Both the position numbers and the translations under genes were made by a program. From contig NZ_BSPC01000023.1 of NCBI RefSeq assembly GCF_030160835.1, positions 1 to 64,000 on the forward strand: DNA of 64,000 nt, in the 5' to 3' direction. Below are positions 16,961-25,955 of the stretch, in pieces. Source of the DNA: Labrys miyagiensis (GTDB lineage Bacteria > Pseudomonadota > Alphaproteobacteria > Rhizobiales > Labraceae). Under the pieces are notes generated by a model. It did not search any database. It was not told the origin of the DNA and saw nothing but the letters and a program-made list of their open reading frames with translations. Positions within the stretch are counted from its first letter, which is position 1. Each line of letters opens with the position of its first letter.

Positions 16961-18151
16961 CTACTTGTCCAACAACTCGATCGAGCGGCTGAGGGCCACC
17001 TTCTTGCCGCCGATGTTGTCCTTGAGCAGCACATCGATGCGGTACGGCCCAGGCTTGTCCTCCGGCTCGAAATGGATGCTGAGGGTGGAGCGGCTGTCCA
17101 ACACGTTGAAGCGTCCGGGTATCTTGTCCTTGAGGGCAGCGACGCCGCTCTGGCTCGAATTCGGGTCGACCTTGCCGTCCGGCGCCGTCACCTTGATGTC
17201 GTAGCTGACGTCGGCCGAGAGATCGTCCGCCAGTTGCATGCCGGAGAACAGCACGGTCACCCCGATCGTGTCGCCGCGGCGGGCCGTGTGCGGCCCATTC
17301 GGGCCTGCCATGGCCATGCCATCGGCGTCGTCCTTCTCAGGAAGCAGCAAGGTCGCGATGGTGCCGGCAAAATCGCCATCGTGATCGGGCCCCGGCTTGT
17401 ATGCCGCCTCGCGGGAGGCCAGCAGGGCGTTGAGGACCTGCTTGTAGGCTCCACTCGCCTCGAGGGAGCGCTGGCGGATATAGCGCTCCAGCACCTCGTG
17501 CTGGCGCATGTTGAGGGTCAAGCCTGCCAGCGATGTGTTGCGGATGGCGGCATCGAGTTCGCGACTGCCCGTAAGTGGCCGGCCAGCGTCGAGCGCATCG
17601 ACCATGGCCGCAACGAAGCCGGGATTGCCCGTCGCGAAGAAGGCGCCCCATTTCAGATCCATCTCAACGTCCGAGCGTGGCGTCAGCGTGTAGAGATTGC
17701 CCGGCTTGTCGGTGGCGAAGTTCGGCAATTCGTGAAAGAGCGGATAGATGAGATCGGTATTGCCGGATTGCCAGAGCGCGAAGATCAGCACGGACTTCAT
17801 GTCCGGCGGGTAGTTGGCGCCGGGGCCGATCCAGCCTTCCAGGCGCGACCGGTTCTGCAGGAAGACCATCGACAGGAAGCCGGCCAGGGATGCCCGCGAC
17901 AGGCGTGTGCGCGTCAATCCGCCTGGTTCGCGTAGCGCGGCGAAGACCGGGAACAGGGTCGTCGGATCCTTGCGCACATAATAGAAGACGATGGTCTCGG
18001 CCAGCCTGATGTCGGCGGGTGTGGGTCTTGCCGGCGAAGCGGCCCGCGCCGCCTGCGGGGTGGGCGCTGGAGAAGGCTGGGCAGCATTCTGCGCGAAGGC
18101 CGGCGTGATGCCGAGGCTCCCGAGCCAGATCGCCAAAAGCAATGCACGCAT
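16961..18151 (-). CDS. Hypothetical secreted protein
   Basis: A 396-residue protein with a Sec signal peptide (MRALLLAIWLGSLGITPAFA, then QNA) and a Pro/Ala-rich stretch to about residue 45. The body is largely helical with no motif I recognise. The C-terminal ~110 residues look like a beta-sandwich (VTVLFSGMQL, YDIKVTAPDGK, YRIDVLLKDN), perhaps a binding domain. I start at MRALLLA since this puts the signal peptide first. Its 3' end abuts the palindrome after the iron operon; upstream on the same strand is xylB. Confidence 0.7.
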   Translation of the reverse strand: MRALLLAIWLGSLGITPAFAQNAAQPSPAPTPQAARAASPARPTPADIRLAETIVFYYVRKDPTTLFPVFAALREPGGLTRTRLSRASLAGFLSMVFLQNRSRLEGWIGPGANYPPDMKSVLIFALWQSGNTDLIYPLFHELPNFATDKPGNLYTLTPRSDVEMDLKWGAFFATGNPGFVAAMVDALDAGRPLTGSRELDAAIRNTSLAGLTLNMRQHEVLERYIRQRSLEASGAYKQVLNALLASREAAYKPGPDHDGDFAGTIATLLLPEKDDADGMAMAGPNGPHTARRGDTIGVTVLFSGMQLADDLSADVSYDIKVTAPDGKVDPNSSQSGVAALKDKIPGRFNVLDSRSTLSIHFEPEDKPGPYRIDVLLKDNIGGKKVALSRSIELLDK

Positions 18152-18236
18152 AAGCACCTGTCGAAGATCAAACTGTTCCGTAGACCTGATTCCAGGCACA
18201 TTAGTTACGGCACAACGCGGCAAAATTGCGCTCGAC

Positions 18237-19694
18237 CTATTCGGTAGCCCCCCTCATGGCCGGATAAAGCCTGCGCCAGCCCGCCCGCGCCTCGACATAG
18301 GCGGCGGCGAGCGCCGGATCCGGCTCGATGGTTTCGACCCGTCGCGGCGGCGTGCACACTACGGCTGGATCCTCACCGGTCACCGCCAGGCGAGCCAGGC
18401 GAGCCGCCCCGAAGGCGCCGCCGGTCTCGCCATCGGCCAGGCGATGAATGGGAAAGCCCAGCACGTTGGCGAGCACTTCCAGCCAGAAGCGCGAGCGCGA
18501 GCCGCCGCCGATCACATCGGCGCCGGCAATGGTGGTGCCGGCGGCAGCCAGCGCATCGCGACAATCGGCAAAAGCGAAGGCCACCCCTTCCAACACGGCC
18601 TGCACCATGGCGTCGCGGCCGTTCTCATGGGCGAGCCCGGCGAACACACCGCGGATGCGGGCATCGTCATGGGGCGTGCGCTCGCCGGAGAGGTAGGGCA
18701 GGAACTGCACGGGCGATGGGGCTGCCGGCTTGTCGCCGAGCGGGGCCAGCAGCACGGGCTCCCTGGTCTGCAGCACATTGGCGATCCAGGCCAGGCTCGA
18801 GGCCGCCGAGAGAATCACGCCCATCTGGTGCCAGGTCTGCGGGATGGCATGGCAGAAGGCGTGCACGGCCCGGTCCGGATTGGGCAGGAAGCGGTCGGTC
18901 GTCGCCCAAAGCACGCCGGAGGTGCCGAGCGAGACGAAGGCCGAGCCCGGCTTGATGGCGCCAAGGCCAACGGCGCCGGCGGCATTGTCCCCTGCCCCAC
19001 CGGCGAAGACCGGTGCCTTGGCCATGCCCCAGCGCGCCACGAGATCGGCGCGGAGCTGGCCGGCGGGCGCGGAGCCTTCCACCAGGCGCGGCATATTCCG
19101 GCGCGTCAGGCCGGTGGCTTCGAGGGCGGCATCCGACCAGTCGCGCTTGCCGACATCGAGCCAGAGCGAGCCGGCCGCATCCGACATCTCCTCGATCGCC
19201 TCCCCCGTCAGCGCCAGGCGGATATAGGCCTTGGGCAGCACGACCAGCCTGGTGCGGGCAAAGATCTCCGGCTCGTGACGGGCGACCCAGAGAAGCTTGG
19301 GCGCCGTGAAGCCCGGCATCGCCTTGTTGCCGGTCACGGTGCGCAATTGTGGCCATTTGGCTTCGAGCTCGGCGCATTCGGCACTGGAGCGGCCATCGTT
19401 CCACAGGATCGCTGGCCGCAGGGGCCTGTGGTCGGCCCCCAGCAGCACCGCGCCATGCATCTGGCCGGAGAGGCCGATGCCCTTGACGTCAGCCACTTCC
19501 TGCGGATGGGAGGCCTTCAGCACATCGACGGCCGCGATCACGGCGTCCACCCAGGCATCGGGCGCCTGCTCGGAAAAGCCGGGATGGGGGCGCTGCACCG
19601 TGAGGGCCACGTCGTGGCTGGCCAGCACGCGCTGCTCGCCGTCGGCCAGAAGCGCCTTCACCGACGAGGTACCGATATCAAGCCCTAAAAACAC
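18237..19694 (-). CDS. xylB: Xylulokinase
   Basis: FGGY-family kinase, 485 residues (E. coli XylB is 484). It phosphorylates D-xylulose to xylulose 5-phosphate for the pentose phosphate pathway. Visible motifs: phosphate-binding DIGTSSVK (residues 6-13), substrate-loop GLSGQMHG, ILWNDGRS and the ATP-side GGGSRSRFWLEVLANVLG. I prefer the GTG start at 19694: a GGAGG site lies seven bases upstream and the next residues are FLGLDIG; an upstream ATG at 19730 adds 12 unlikely residues. No xylA or xylF is adjacent, so it may serve the pentose or ketose route fed by the sugar transporter at 22-27 kb. Confidence 0.9.
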   Translation of the reverse strand: MFLGLDIGTSSVKALLADGEQRVLASHDVALTVQRPHPGFSEQAPDAWVDAVIAAVDVLKASHPQEVADVKGIGLSGQMHGAVLLGADHRPLRPAILWNDGRSSAECAELEAKWPQLRTVTGNKAMPGFTAPKLLWVARHEPEIFARTRLVVLPKAYIRLALTGEAIEEMSDAAGSLWLDVGKRDWSDAALEATGLTRRNMPRLVEGSAPAGQLRADLVARWGMAKAPVFAGGAGDNAAGAVGLGAIKPGSAFVSLGTSGVLWATTDRFLPNPDRAVHAFCHAIPQTWHQMGVILSAASSLAWIANVLQTREPVLLAPLGDKPAAPSPVQFLPYLSGERTPHDDARIRGVFAGLAHENGRDAMVQAVLEGVAFAFADCRDALAAAGTTIAGADVIGGGSRSRFWLEVLANVLGFPIHRLADGETGGAFGAARLARLAVTGEDPAVVCTPPRRVETIEPDPALAAAYVEARAGWRRLYPAMRGATE

Positions 19695-19886
19695 GCCGCA
19701 TCCTCCCGAGATTCTCTGGGCCGCGATCATGCGTCAGGGAGAAAAGCGGGAGCAAGCCCTATCGCGGGAATCGGGTCAGGCCGTTTCAGCGCCAATCCCG
19801 GCGCCCAACCGCCATTCGTGAAGTCATCATTACGTAAGGTAACTTTCTTTCTTCAATTCGTGCCGATTATCTGGCATGAGGGCAGC

Positions 19887-20510
19887 ATGAAAGCCACGAT
19901 ATCCTGCCTCCTCCTCTGCGGCCTCGCCATGGCCGGCCTCGGCGGCTGCACCGGCAGCTTGACCGATAGCGGCAACGACCATCCCGTGGTCGCCGACGCC
20001 TCGCGCTTCTCCGGCGAGCGCTACCCGGTGCGCCTGATCAACCGTGCCCGCTTTCCGGCCGATTTCGCGGTGGCAGAAGTGGCGTATCCCACCACGGAGG
20101 CCCGCGGCACCATCATCGTCGATACCGGCGCCAGCAAGCTCTACCTCGTCGAGGGCGACGGCAAGGCGCGGCGCTATGCCATCGCGGTCGGCAAGACGGG
20201 CTATGCCTGGAAGGGCGTCGCCGACATCCGGCGCAAGAGCGAATGGCCGTTCTGGTATCCCACCGACGAGATGCTGTCCCAGGCCCCTGGCATGCCCGGC
20301 AAGATCCCGCCCGGCGCTGACAATCCGCTTGGCGCCCGGGCGATGTATCTCTATGCCAACGGCAAGGACACGCTCTACCGCATCCACGGCACCAGCGAGC
20401 CCTGGACCATCGGCACCAAGGCCTCCTCCGGCTGCATCCGCATGTTCAACGAGGATGTCATCGATCTCTACGCCCGCGCCGACATCGGCGCCAAGGTGAT
20501 TGTGGAATAG
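19887..20510 (+). CDS. L,D-transpeptidase (YkuD family) lipoprotein
   Basis: A 207-residue YkuD-domain enzyme that forms or edits 3-3 crosslinks in peptidoglycan, or attaches proteins to it. A lipoprotein signal ends in LGGC (Cys21). The catalytic motif is complete: His167 in HGTSEPW and the SSGCIRM block with nucleophile Cys183 and Arg185. The PVRLINRARFPADF region before the domain is usual for alphaproteobacterial members. Several such paralogues per genome are common in this group. The start MKATISC puts the lipobox at the right place. Confidence 0.9.
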   Translation: MKATISCLLLCGLAMAGLGGCTGSLTDSGNDHPVVADASRFSGERYPVRLINRARFPADFAVAEVAYPTTEARGTIIVDTGASKLYLVEGDGKARRYAIAVGKTGYAWKGVADIRRKSEWPFWYPTDEMLSQAPGMPGKIPPGADNPLGARAMYLYANGKDTLYRIHGTSEPWTIGTKASSGCIRMFNEDVIDLYARADIGAKVIVE

Positions 20511-20612
20511 AGCAAAACGCGTTCAGGTTGAAACGTTCTTCCAGCATGACTCACCGAGGCAGGAGCATTTTGCGGTTCCTGGCGATCCGGCCTGAAAATA
20601 AAGCCCTCCAGC

Positions 20613-20633
20613 AACCGCGACGTGCGGTTTTTC
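20613..20633 (+). terminator. Weak terminator-like hairpin after the L,D-transpeptidase gene
   Basis: Stem AACCGC / GCGGTT with loop GACGT, running into TTTTC. It is short but placed about 100 bases after the stop codon. Confidence 0.45.
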
Positions 20634-20688
20634 ACGCACGCGTCACTCACCCTGCCCTATTGAAATTGCTCGTGGACCCCGACTTCCC

Positions 20689-20768
20689 ATCAGGGGCTGC
20701 ATGACGGAGACGCCATTCCCCGTCATGGTCCGGAGCACCAAACGCTCTGCAGCCCCTGATGCTTTTTT
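20689..20768 (+). ncRNA. Candidate structured small RNA with three-way junction and T-tract
   Basis: A perfect 14-bp closing stem pairs CATCAGGGGCTGCA (20689-20702) with TGCAGCCCCTGATG (20748-20761) and is followed by CTTTTTTTC, terminator-like. Enclosed are a TGACGG/CCGTCA hairpin (6 bp) and a TGGT/ACCA hairpin, giving a three-way junction. It lies in a 335-bp gap between two plus-strand genes. I do not recognise the family. A long-range terminator or a 5' leader of the next gene are alternatives. Confidence 0.5.
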
Positions 20769-20845
20769 TCGCCAGGTTGCGGCCACGATATTGACTATCC
20801 CCTCCTGGCATATTTCGCCGCGATGCAACCATCGCGAGAGTCATT

Positions 20846-21331
20846 ATGGGCACCCCACTCATTGCCAGACTTGAGACTCAGCGCGCGCCCATCCGCCTTC
20901 GCGCCATTCTTGTCTGTGTTGCTGCGTCGATTGTCACCACGCCGACCGCCTGGGGCAAAACCGAAGGGACCAAATCCATCGTCGGAAGTTGGGTCTGGAA
21001 CCGGAAGAACCTGAGCCCGGAAGATCAGCGGATCACGACAGGCTTCACCTTCAAAGCTGACGGAACCATGGAGGCCATGGAGTGGTCGAAAGATGGAATC
21101 GGCCCGAACATGGGTGAGGGGCTAGGTGATGAGGGGCATTATCGTCTCAGGGGCGATCAATTGACGATCACGAGTTCGTCGGATCCCCAAACCGGCTGGC
21201 CGATCTGGCGAGCCGGTCACCGCGTCCGCTATCATTGCCGGGTGAGATTCGCCGCCAATGCCTCGAGCTTCCATCTTAGTCAATGCGCGATATCGGGAGA
21301 ATGGCTACGGCAGAAGAACTCTTTCCCCTAA
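20846..21331 (+). CDS. Hypothetical secreted protein
   Basis: A 161-residue protein with an N-terminal signal peptide (hydrophobic LVCVAASIVTTPTAWG, cleavage near AWG-KTE). The mature part starts SIVGSWVWNRKNL and looks like a small beta-barrel (lipocalin-like GSW opening, then FTFKADGTMEAMEW). Two cysteines near the end (YHCRVRF and SQCAISG) may pair. I do not recognise a specific family. It lies downstream of the candidate small RNA. Confidence 0.6.
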   Translation: MGTPLIARLETQRAPIRLRAILVCVAASIVTTPTAWGKTEGTKSIVGSWVWNRKNLSPEDQRITTGFTFKADGTMEAMEWSKDGIGPNMGEGLGDEGHYRLRGDQLTITSSSDPQTGWPIWRAGHRVRYHCRVRFAANASSFHLSQCAISGEWLRQKNSFP

Positions 21332-21399
21332 ATCTCGCCTTTCGATCCCTTCCCTGGCCAGAGAAAGCCGGCCAGGGGTGACATGAAAATCCATGCGGC

Positions 21400-22248
21400 T
21401 CAGATCAGCCCATACTGCTTGGCCTTGTTGCGCAGGAAGGGCAGGCCTTCGGCCAGGATCTCCTCGCGCGAATTGGCAACGGGACGCCAGACCGACAAAG
21501 CCGAGGCAAGCTGCGGCGGCATGTGGATGAAGCTTTCCATCGCCATGCCCCCCTTGAAGCCGATGCCGGCGAGGCCCGCAAAGACCTCGTCCCAGGCGAT
21601 CGTGCCCATGCCGGGCACGCCGCGGTCGCTCTCCGAGAGATGGATGTATTTCAGATGCTCGCCGGCCTTCAGGATGCCGTTGGCCTGGCCCTTCTCCTCG
21701 ATATTCATGTGGTAGGTGTCGAGGTGAAGGAAGACATTGGGCGCGCCGATGCGCTCGATGATGCCGACCACCTGATCGGTGGTGTTCATCATGTGGTTCT
21801 CGTAGCGGTTCACCGCTTCCAGGCCGATCTCCAGGCCCAGCGTGCGGGCATGGGCGGCGACCTTCGTCATCACCTTGGTCACGGCATCATATTCGGCCTG
21901 TGTCGGCGGATTGCCGGTGCGCTCGCCGATCGAGCCGTAGATCACACCCGAGAGAGCCTTGGCGCCGATCTCGGCCGTCTTGTCGAGGGCCAGCGTCAGG
22001 AATTCCAGCGCCTTGTCCGGATTGTTGGTGGGGCGGGAATCGTTCGGCAGGCCGAGCGAGCAGACCGCGCCGATCTCATGCTTCTCGAGCAGCGCCCTTG
22101 TGTGCGCTGTATCGGCCTTGGCCGGTTCGAGCAGCGCGATCTCCACGAAAGCGAGCTTGTACTTCGCTGCTTCCGCAATCGACAGCTCCGCCGCCTCCCG
22201 TGTCCAGCTATGTGCCCAGAGGCTGGTGTGAATGCCAAAGCCCTTCAT
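21400..22248 (-). CDS. Ketose 3-epimerase-like TIM-barrel enzyme (D-tagatose/psicose 3-epimerase family)
   Basis: A 282-residue xylose-isomerase-like TIM barrel. Metal-binding residues of the ketose 3-epimerase family appear in GLEAVNRYENHMMNT (Glu), HLDTYHMNIEE (Asp and His), YIHLSESDRGVPG (His) and AMESFIH (Glu). The enzyme family interconverts ketohexoses or ketopentoses at C3 using Mn or Mg. It is last in the operon encoding a CUT2 sugar ABC transporter, 117 bases downstream of the second permease, so it likely processes the imported sugar. The exact sugar is not evident. Confidence 0.85.
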   Translation of the reverse strand: MKGFGIHTSLWAHSWTREAAELSIAEAAKYKLAFVEIALLEPAKADTAHTRALLEKHEIGAVCSLGLPNDSRPTNNPDKALEFLTLALDKTAEIGAKALSGVIYGSIGERTGNPPTQAEYDAVTKVMTKVAAHARTLGLEIGLEAVNRYENHMMNTTDQVVGIIERIGAPNVFLHLDTYHMNIEEKGQANGILKAGEHLKYIHLSESDRGVPGMGTIAWDEVFAGLAGIGFKGGMAMESFIHMPPQLASALSVWRPVANSREEILAEGLPFLRNKAKQYGLI

Positions 22249-22257
22249 GATTCAATC

Positions 22258-22365
22258 CTTACAATGTCAGTTTTCTGGTTAGGAGAGAGGATTTCCCTGG
22301 GAGAGCGAACGGGGACACCCGCGCTCCCAGCAGTCGAATGCTAAAGTCTTGCACGGGTCCCAGCC
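22258..22365. repeat. Degenerate duplication of the permease gene's 3' end around a palindrome
   Basis: The 30 bases at 22258-22287 match the end of the permease gene (22367 onward) at about 24 of 30 positions and would encode an RKLTL-stop tail beside the real RKPTL-stop. Between the two lies an imperfect palindrome with ends CTGGGAGAGCG and CGCGCTCCCAG (22297-22330), related to the GGGAGCGCGGAC family. This suggests the palindrome inserted in the gene's end with a target duplication. Confidence 0.5.
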
Positions 22366-23394
22366 TCACAATGTCGGTTTCCTGGTGAAGAGGGACTGGA
22401 GGAACTCCCGTGCCCAGACCCAGCGCAGGATCATGACCACGAGCAGGAAGGCGCCCCACATCGCGGTGGCCAGATGCTGGTTGGCGCCCAGCAGATTGAG
22501 GCCGGACGCGATGACCTGGAGGATCACCAGCGCGATGACCACGGGAATCACGCGCCCGAAGCCACCGAAAGGATCGACACGCCCGAGGAAGCAGGCAAGC
22601 ACCGTGATCAGCAGATAGGATTCGCCATGGCCCACGCGCACCGAATTGAAGCGCGCCAGCATGACGACGCCGGCGATGCCGCACATCAGGCCGGAGAGCG
22701 TGTAGATCAACGTCAGCGCCCGCCGGGTGTCGATGCCGGAGTAGCGCGTCGCCTCGATGTTGGAGCCGATCATGCGGGTGGCGAAGCCGAGGCGCGAGCG
22801 CGTCATCACCACATGCCAGAGCAGCGCGGCGGCAACCAGGATCCACATCGGCGCGGGCACGCCGAGCAGCGTGCCGTGGCCGATCTCGCCAACAAAGGCG
22901 GGAAAGCCCGAAATGTCGCCGCCATGGGTGAGGAACTCGCCAAGCCCGCGCAGGAAGATCATCATGGAGAGCGAGACGAGAATGGGATGGGCGCCCGTAT
23001 AGGCGATGATGGTGCCCATCAGCCAGCCCGCGGCGGAGCCCGCAGCCAGCGCCGCGATGACGCCGAGGATGAAGGCGCCGACGCCCGCATCGACGCCGCC
23101 ATAGCTCTGCAGCACCCAGGCCATGGTGAGGCCGGCGATATTGGCGGTGAAGGTCGCCGCCAGGTTGAAGCCGCCGGAGATGATCGGCATCAGCATGGCG
23201 AGCGTCAGCAGGCCGAGCTCGGGCAGCTGGAAGGCGATGGAGACGAAGGTGGTGTCGGAGAGAAAGTGATCGGTCGTCAGGCCGAGCAGCACGATGACCA
23301 CAAGGAGGAAGCCAAGCAGGCCGACAACATCGTTGGCGAGGAGAGCTTTCAGGCCGGACTTGCCGCCGCCCGTCGAGGCAGGAAGGGAACTCAT
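22366..23394 (-). CDS. CUT2 sugar ABC transporter permease (RbsC type), second permease
   Basis: A 342-residue ribose-type ABC permease with about eight to ten membrane helices. Recognisable are GGFNLAATFTANIAGL, AYTGAHPILVSLSMMIFLRG, the coupling region SRLGFATRMIGSNIEATRYSGID and the end-of-barrel HLATAMWGAFLLVVMILRW. It likely forms a heterodimer with the permease encoded just upstream, whose stop overlaps its ATG (ATGA). Its last codons are duplicated just downstream. Confidence 0.88.
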   Translation of the reverse strand: MSSLPASTGGGKSGLKALLANDVVGLLGFLLVVIVLLGLTTDHFLSDTTFVSIAFQLPELGLLTLAMLMPIISGGFNLAATFTANIAGLTMAWVLQSYGGVDAGVGAFILGVIAALAAGSAAGWLMGTIIAYTGAHPILVSLSMMIFLRGLGEFLTHGGDISGFPAFVGEIGHGTLLGVPAPMWILVAAALLWHVVMTRSRLGFATRMIGSNIEATRYSGIDTRRALTLIYTLSGLMCGIAGVVMLARFNSVRVGHGESYLLITVLACFLGRVDPFGGFGRVIPVVIALVILQVIASGLNLLGANQHLATAMWGAFLLVVMILRWVWAREFLQSLFTRKPTL

Positions 23395-24422
23395 GCCGAC
23401 GCTCTCCGCGCTTTGGGGCTGCGCCAGGAGCCGATCAGCCTGTTCACGCCGTCGCTCGACAGCGTGATGGCGATCAGGATGATGGCGCCGATGATCATCT
23501 TGAAAGCATAGGGGCTGATGCCGAGCAGGTTCAGCCCGTTCTCGGTGATCGCCACCAGGAAGATGCCGAGGATGGCGCCGAGCAGCGTGCCCTTGCCGCC
23601 GCCGAGGCGCGCCCCGCCCAGCACCACGGCGGCGAGCACGTCGAGTTCGCGGCCATAGAGCGCGTTTGGCACCACCTCCTGGGCGTAATGGGCCTGCATC
23701 AGCCCGGCGATGCCGGCCATCAGGCCGAGCCACCCGAAGGCGAGATAATGCATGGCCCCGATATTGATGCCGACGCGCCGCGCCGCCTCGGGATTGTCAC
23801 CCATGGCATAGAGCTGGCGCCCGCTGGTGGTCCGCCGCAGCAGCAGCCATGTGAGAAAAACGCACATAGCCATCACGGCGACCGGCAGGGTCAGCTCAGC
23901 CGAACCGTCGGCGGTGTCGAGATGCAGGAGCACGATGCGGTCCGACAGCCAGTCCGGCAGGTCGTAGAGCGAGACGCCGCCTGTGCAGAACATCAGCGCG
24001 CCGAAAAAGAGATTGAAGGTGGCGATGGTCACCACGATCGAGACGATGCGGAAATGGTAGATCAGCGCCGCGTTGAAGGCGCCGAGCAGGAAGCCGAAGC
24101 AGCCGGCCGCGAGGAAGCCGAGCGCCCAGTTGCCGCCGCCGACATACATGACCGTCAGCGTGGTGAGATACTGCACCACCGAGGCGCCGACGGCGAAGGA
24201 GATGTCGATGCCGCCCGAGATCAGCACCACCAGCAGGCCGGCGGCGAAGATGATGCTCACGGCGCTGGTGTTCATGAGGTCGAAGATGTTCGACAGCGTG
24301 AGGAAGGTGTCGGTGGTCAGGCCGAGGCCCGCCATCATGACCAGGATCACCAGCATCAGCCAGCGTTCGGTGCCGCCGATCAGCCAGCGGCGCTTTTCGC
24401 GCGCGGCGGTGTTCTCAGGCAT
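23391..24422 (-). CDS. CUT2 sugar ABC transporter permease (RbsC type), first permease
   Basis: A 343-residue inner-membrane permease. Family features: VLISGGIDISFAVGASVVQYL, the coupling region TTSGRQLYAMGDNPEAARRVGINI, and GRELDVLAAVVLGGARLGGGKGTLLGA. I start at MPENTAAREKRR; this overlaps the end of the ATPase gene by 8 bases, so the operon runs ATPase, permease, permease. Having two distinct permeases rather than one is less common in CUT2 transporters but typical of AI-2, erythritol and some rhizobial sugar systems. Confidence 0.88.
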   Translation of the reverse strand: MPENTAAREKRRWLIGGTERWLMLVILVMMAGLGLTTDTFLTLSNIFDLMNTSAVSIIFAAGLLVVLISGGIDISFAVGASVVQYLTTLTVMYVGGGNWALGFLAAGCFGFLLGAFNAALIYHFRIVSIVVTIATFNLFFGALMFCTGGVSLYDLPDWLSDRIVLLHLDTADGSAELTLPVAVMAMCVFLTWLLLRRTTSGRQLYAMGDNPEAARRVGINIGAMHYLAFGWLGLMAGIAGLMQAHYAQEVVPNALYGRELDVLAAVVLGGARLGGGKGTLLGAILGIFLVAITENGLNLLGISPYAFKMIIGAIILIAITLSSDGVNRLIGSWRSPKARRASA

Positions 24423-25932
24423 GCACATCCTCCTCGATCTTGTCGATCGGCACGAGGCCCGGGACATAGTCGCCGATGATGCGGCCATCGCGCATATGGA
24501 GGATGCGGTCTGCGTTGAAATAAACCTCGGTGATCTCATCTGAGATCAGGAGGATGGCCATGCCTTCCTGTGCGAGCTTGTGGATGATGGCGAAGATGCC
24601 GGCGCGGGCGCCGACATCGACGCCCACCGTGGGCGAATCCAGGATCAGCAGCTTCGGGTTGGTAGCCAGCCATTTCGACAGGACGACGCGCTGCTGGTTG
24701 CCGCCCGAAAGGGTCGAGACGGCATTGTCGGGCGAAGAAACCTTGATGGCGAGCGCCCGCACCCATTCGTCGATCAGGCCGCGTCGCTTGGCTGGCGAGA
24801 TCAGCCGGAAGAGATCGAGCAGGCGGTCGAGCACGGTGATGGTGGCATTGTCGCCGATCGATTGCGGCTGGATCAAGCCGAGTTGCAGCCGGTCTTCCGA
24901 GACATAGGAAATACCCGCGTCGATGGCGGCTCGGTTGGAATGTAGCGACAGCGCCTTGCCGTTGAGACGGATGGCGCCTGCGGCCGGACGCGTAAGGCCG
25001 AACAAAGAGAGCGCCAGCTCCGTCCGCCCTGCCCCGAGGCGTCCGGTCAGGCCGAGGATCTCGCCCTTGCGGATGGCGAGGCTGATATCCTCATACTCGC
25101 CCGGCCTTGTGAGTTTTTCGACCTCAAGCACCACCGGCGCGGATGAATGGTCGCGTGCCTGCACGGCCTGGTCGAAGATCTTGCCGGTCATCAGTTCGGT
25201 CAGGCGGGTCTGCGTCATGCCGGCGGTGGGAAAGGTGCCGACATAAAGGCCATCGCGCAGCACGGTGACGCGGCTGCAGACATCCAGCACCTCGGCGAGA
25301 CGATGGCTGACGAACACCACGGCGATGCCATCAGCCGCCAGGCGCCGCACGATCACCAGGAGCGCATCGGTCTCGGCCTGGCTGAGCGAAGCGGTCGGCT
25401 CGTCCATGAAGACGAGACGGGCATCGGCGACCAAAGCGCGGGCGATCGCCACGATCTGGCGCTGGGCAATGGAAAGCGTGCGCACCGGCGCATCGAGGTC
25501 GAGCCCGACGCCGAGGCGATCGAGGATGCGCCGGGCATCGGCCCGCATGGCGGCATAGTTCACAAGCCTCGGTTTGCCGCCGAGATTGCGCTCGAAGGCG
25601 ATGTTCTCCGCCACCGCCATTTCGGGAAAGAGCGCCAGGTCCTGCCAGATCACCTGGATGCCGAGCGCCCTCGCCTTCGACGGGTTGAGATTGTCCATGG
25701 GCTGGCCGTCGAACAGCATCTCCCCGCCGGGCTCGGGCTGGTAGACGCCGCTGATCAGCTTGATGAGCGTGCTCTTGCCGCAGCCATTCTCGCCGGCAAG
25801 GCAGAGCACCTCCCCAGGCATGACGTTGAAGGACACCGACTGGAGCGCCTTCACGCCGCCGAAGCGCTTGGAGATGTTGCTGAGGGAAATCAGCGCCTGC
25901 GCGGGGGCAGGCGCCTCAGCCACAGTGGTCAT
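24415..25932 (-). CDS. CUT2 sugar ABC transporter ATP-binding protein (double cassette)
   Basis: A 505-residue two-cassette ATPase of RbsA/XylG type. Cassette 1 has GENGCGKSTLIKLISG, the signature TLSIAQRQIVAIARAL and FMDEPTASLS. Cassette 2 has a degenerate P-loop GRLGAGRTELALS, LSGGNQQRVVLSKWL and LILDSPTVGVDVGA, where Ser replaces the catalytic Glu after Walker B; so only one site per monomer is likely fully active. The start at MTTVAEA has a GAGG site five bases upstream. It lies 132 bases after the binding-protein gene, with a palindrome between. Confidence 0.9.
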   Translation of the reverse strand: MTTVAEAPAPAQALISLSNISKRFGGVKALQSVSFNVMPGEVLCLAGENGCGKSTLIKLISGVYQPEPGGEMLFDGQPMDNLNPSKARALGIQVIWQDLALFPEMAVAENIAFERNLGGKPRLVNYAAMRADARRILDRLGVGLDLDAPVRTLSIAQRQIVAIARALVADARLVFMDEPTASLSQAETDALLVIVRRLAADGIAVVFVSHRLAEVLDVCSRVTVLRDGLYVGTFPTAGMTQTRLTELMTGKIFDQAVQARDHSSAPVVLEVEKLTRPGEYEDISLAIRKGEILGLTGRLGAGRTELALSLFGLTRPAAGAIRLNGKALSLHSNRAAIDAGISYVSEDRLQLGLIQPQSIGDNATITVLDRLLDLFRLISPAKRRGLIDEWVRALAIKVSSPDNAVSTLSGGNQQRVVLSKWLATNPKLLILDSPTVGVDVGARAGIFAIIHKLAQEGMAILLISDEITEVYFNADRILHMRDGRIIGDYVPGLVPIDKIEEDVHA

Positions 25933-25955
25933 CGCAACCTCACGGCCGTGCAATA

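Noticed and set aside
20689-20768. Reading the structured RNA as SRP RNA or a hammerhead ribozyme
   Set aside because: It has GGTCCGGAG but not the conserved SRP loop GGTCAGGTCCGGAAGGAAGCAGCC as a whole, and CTGATG without the hammerhead CTGATGA...GAAA core.
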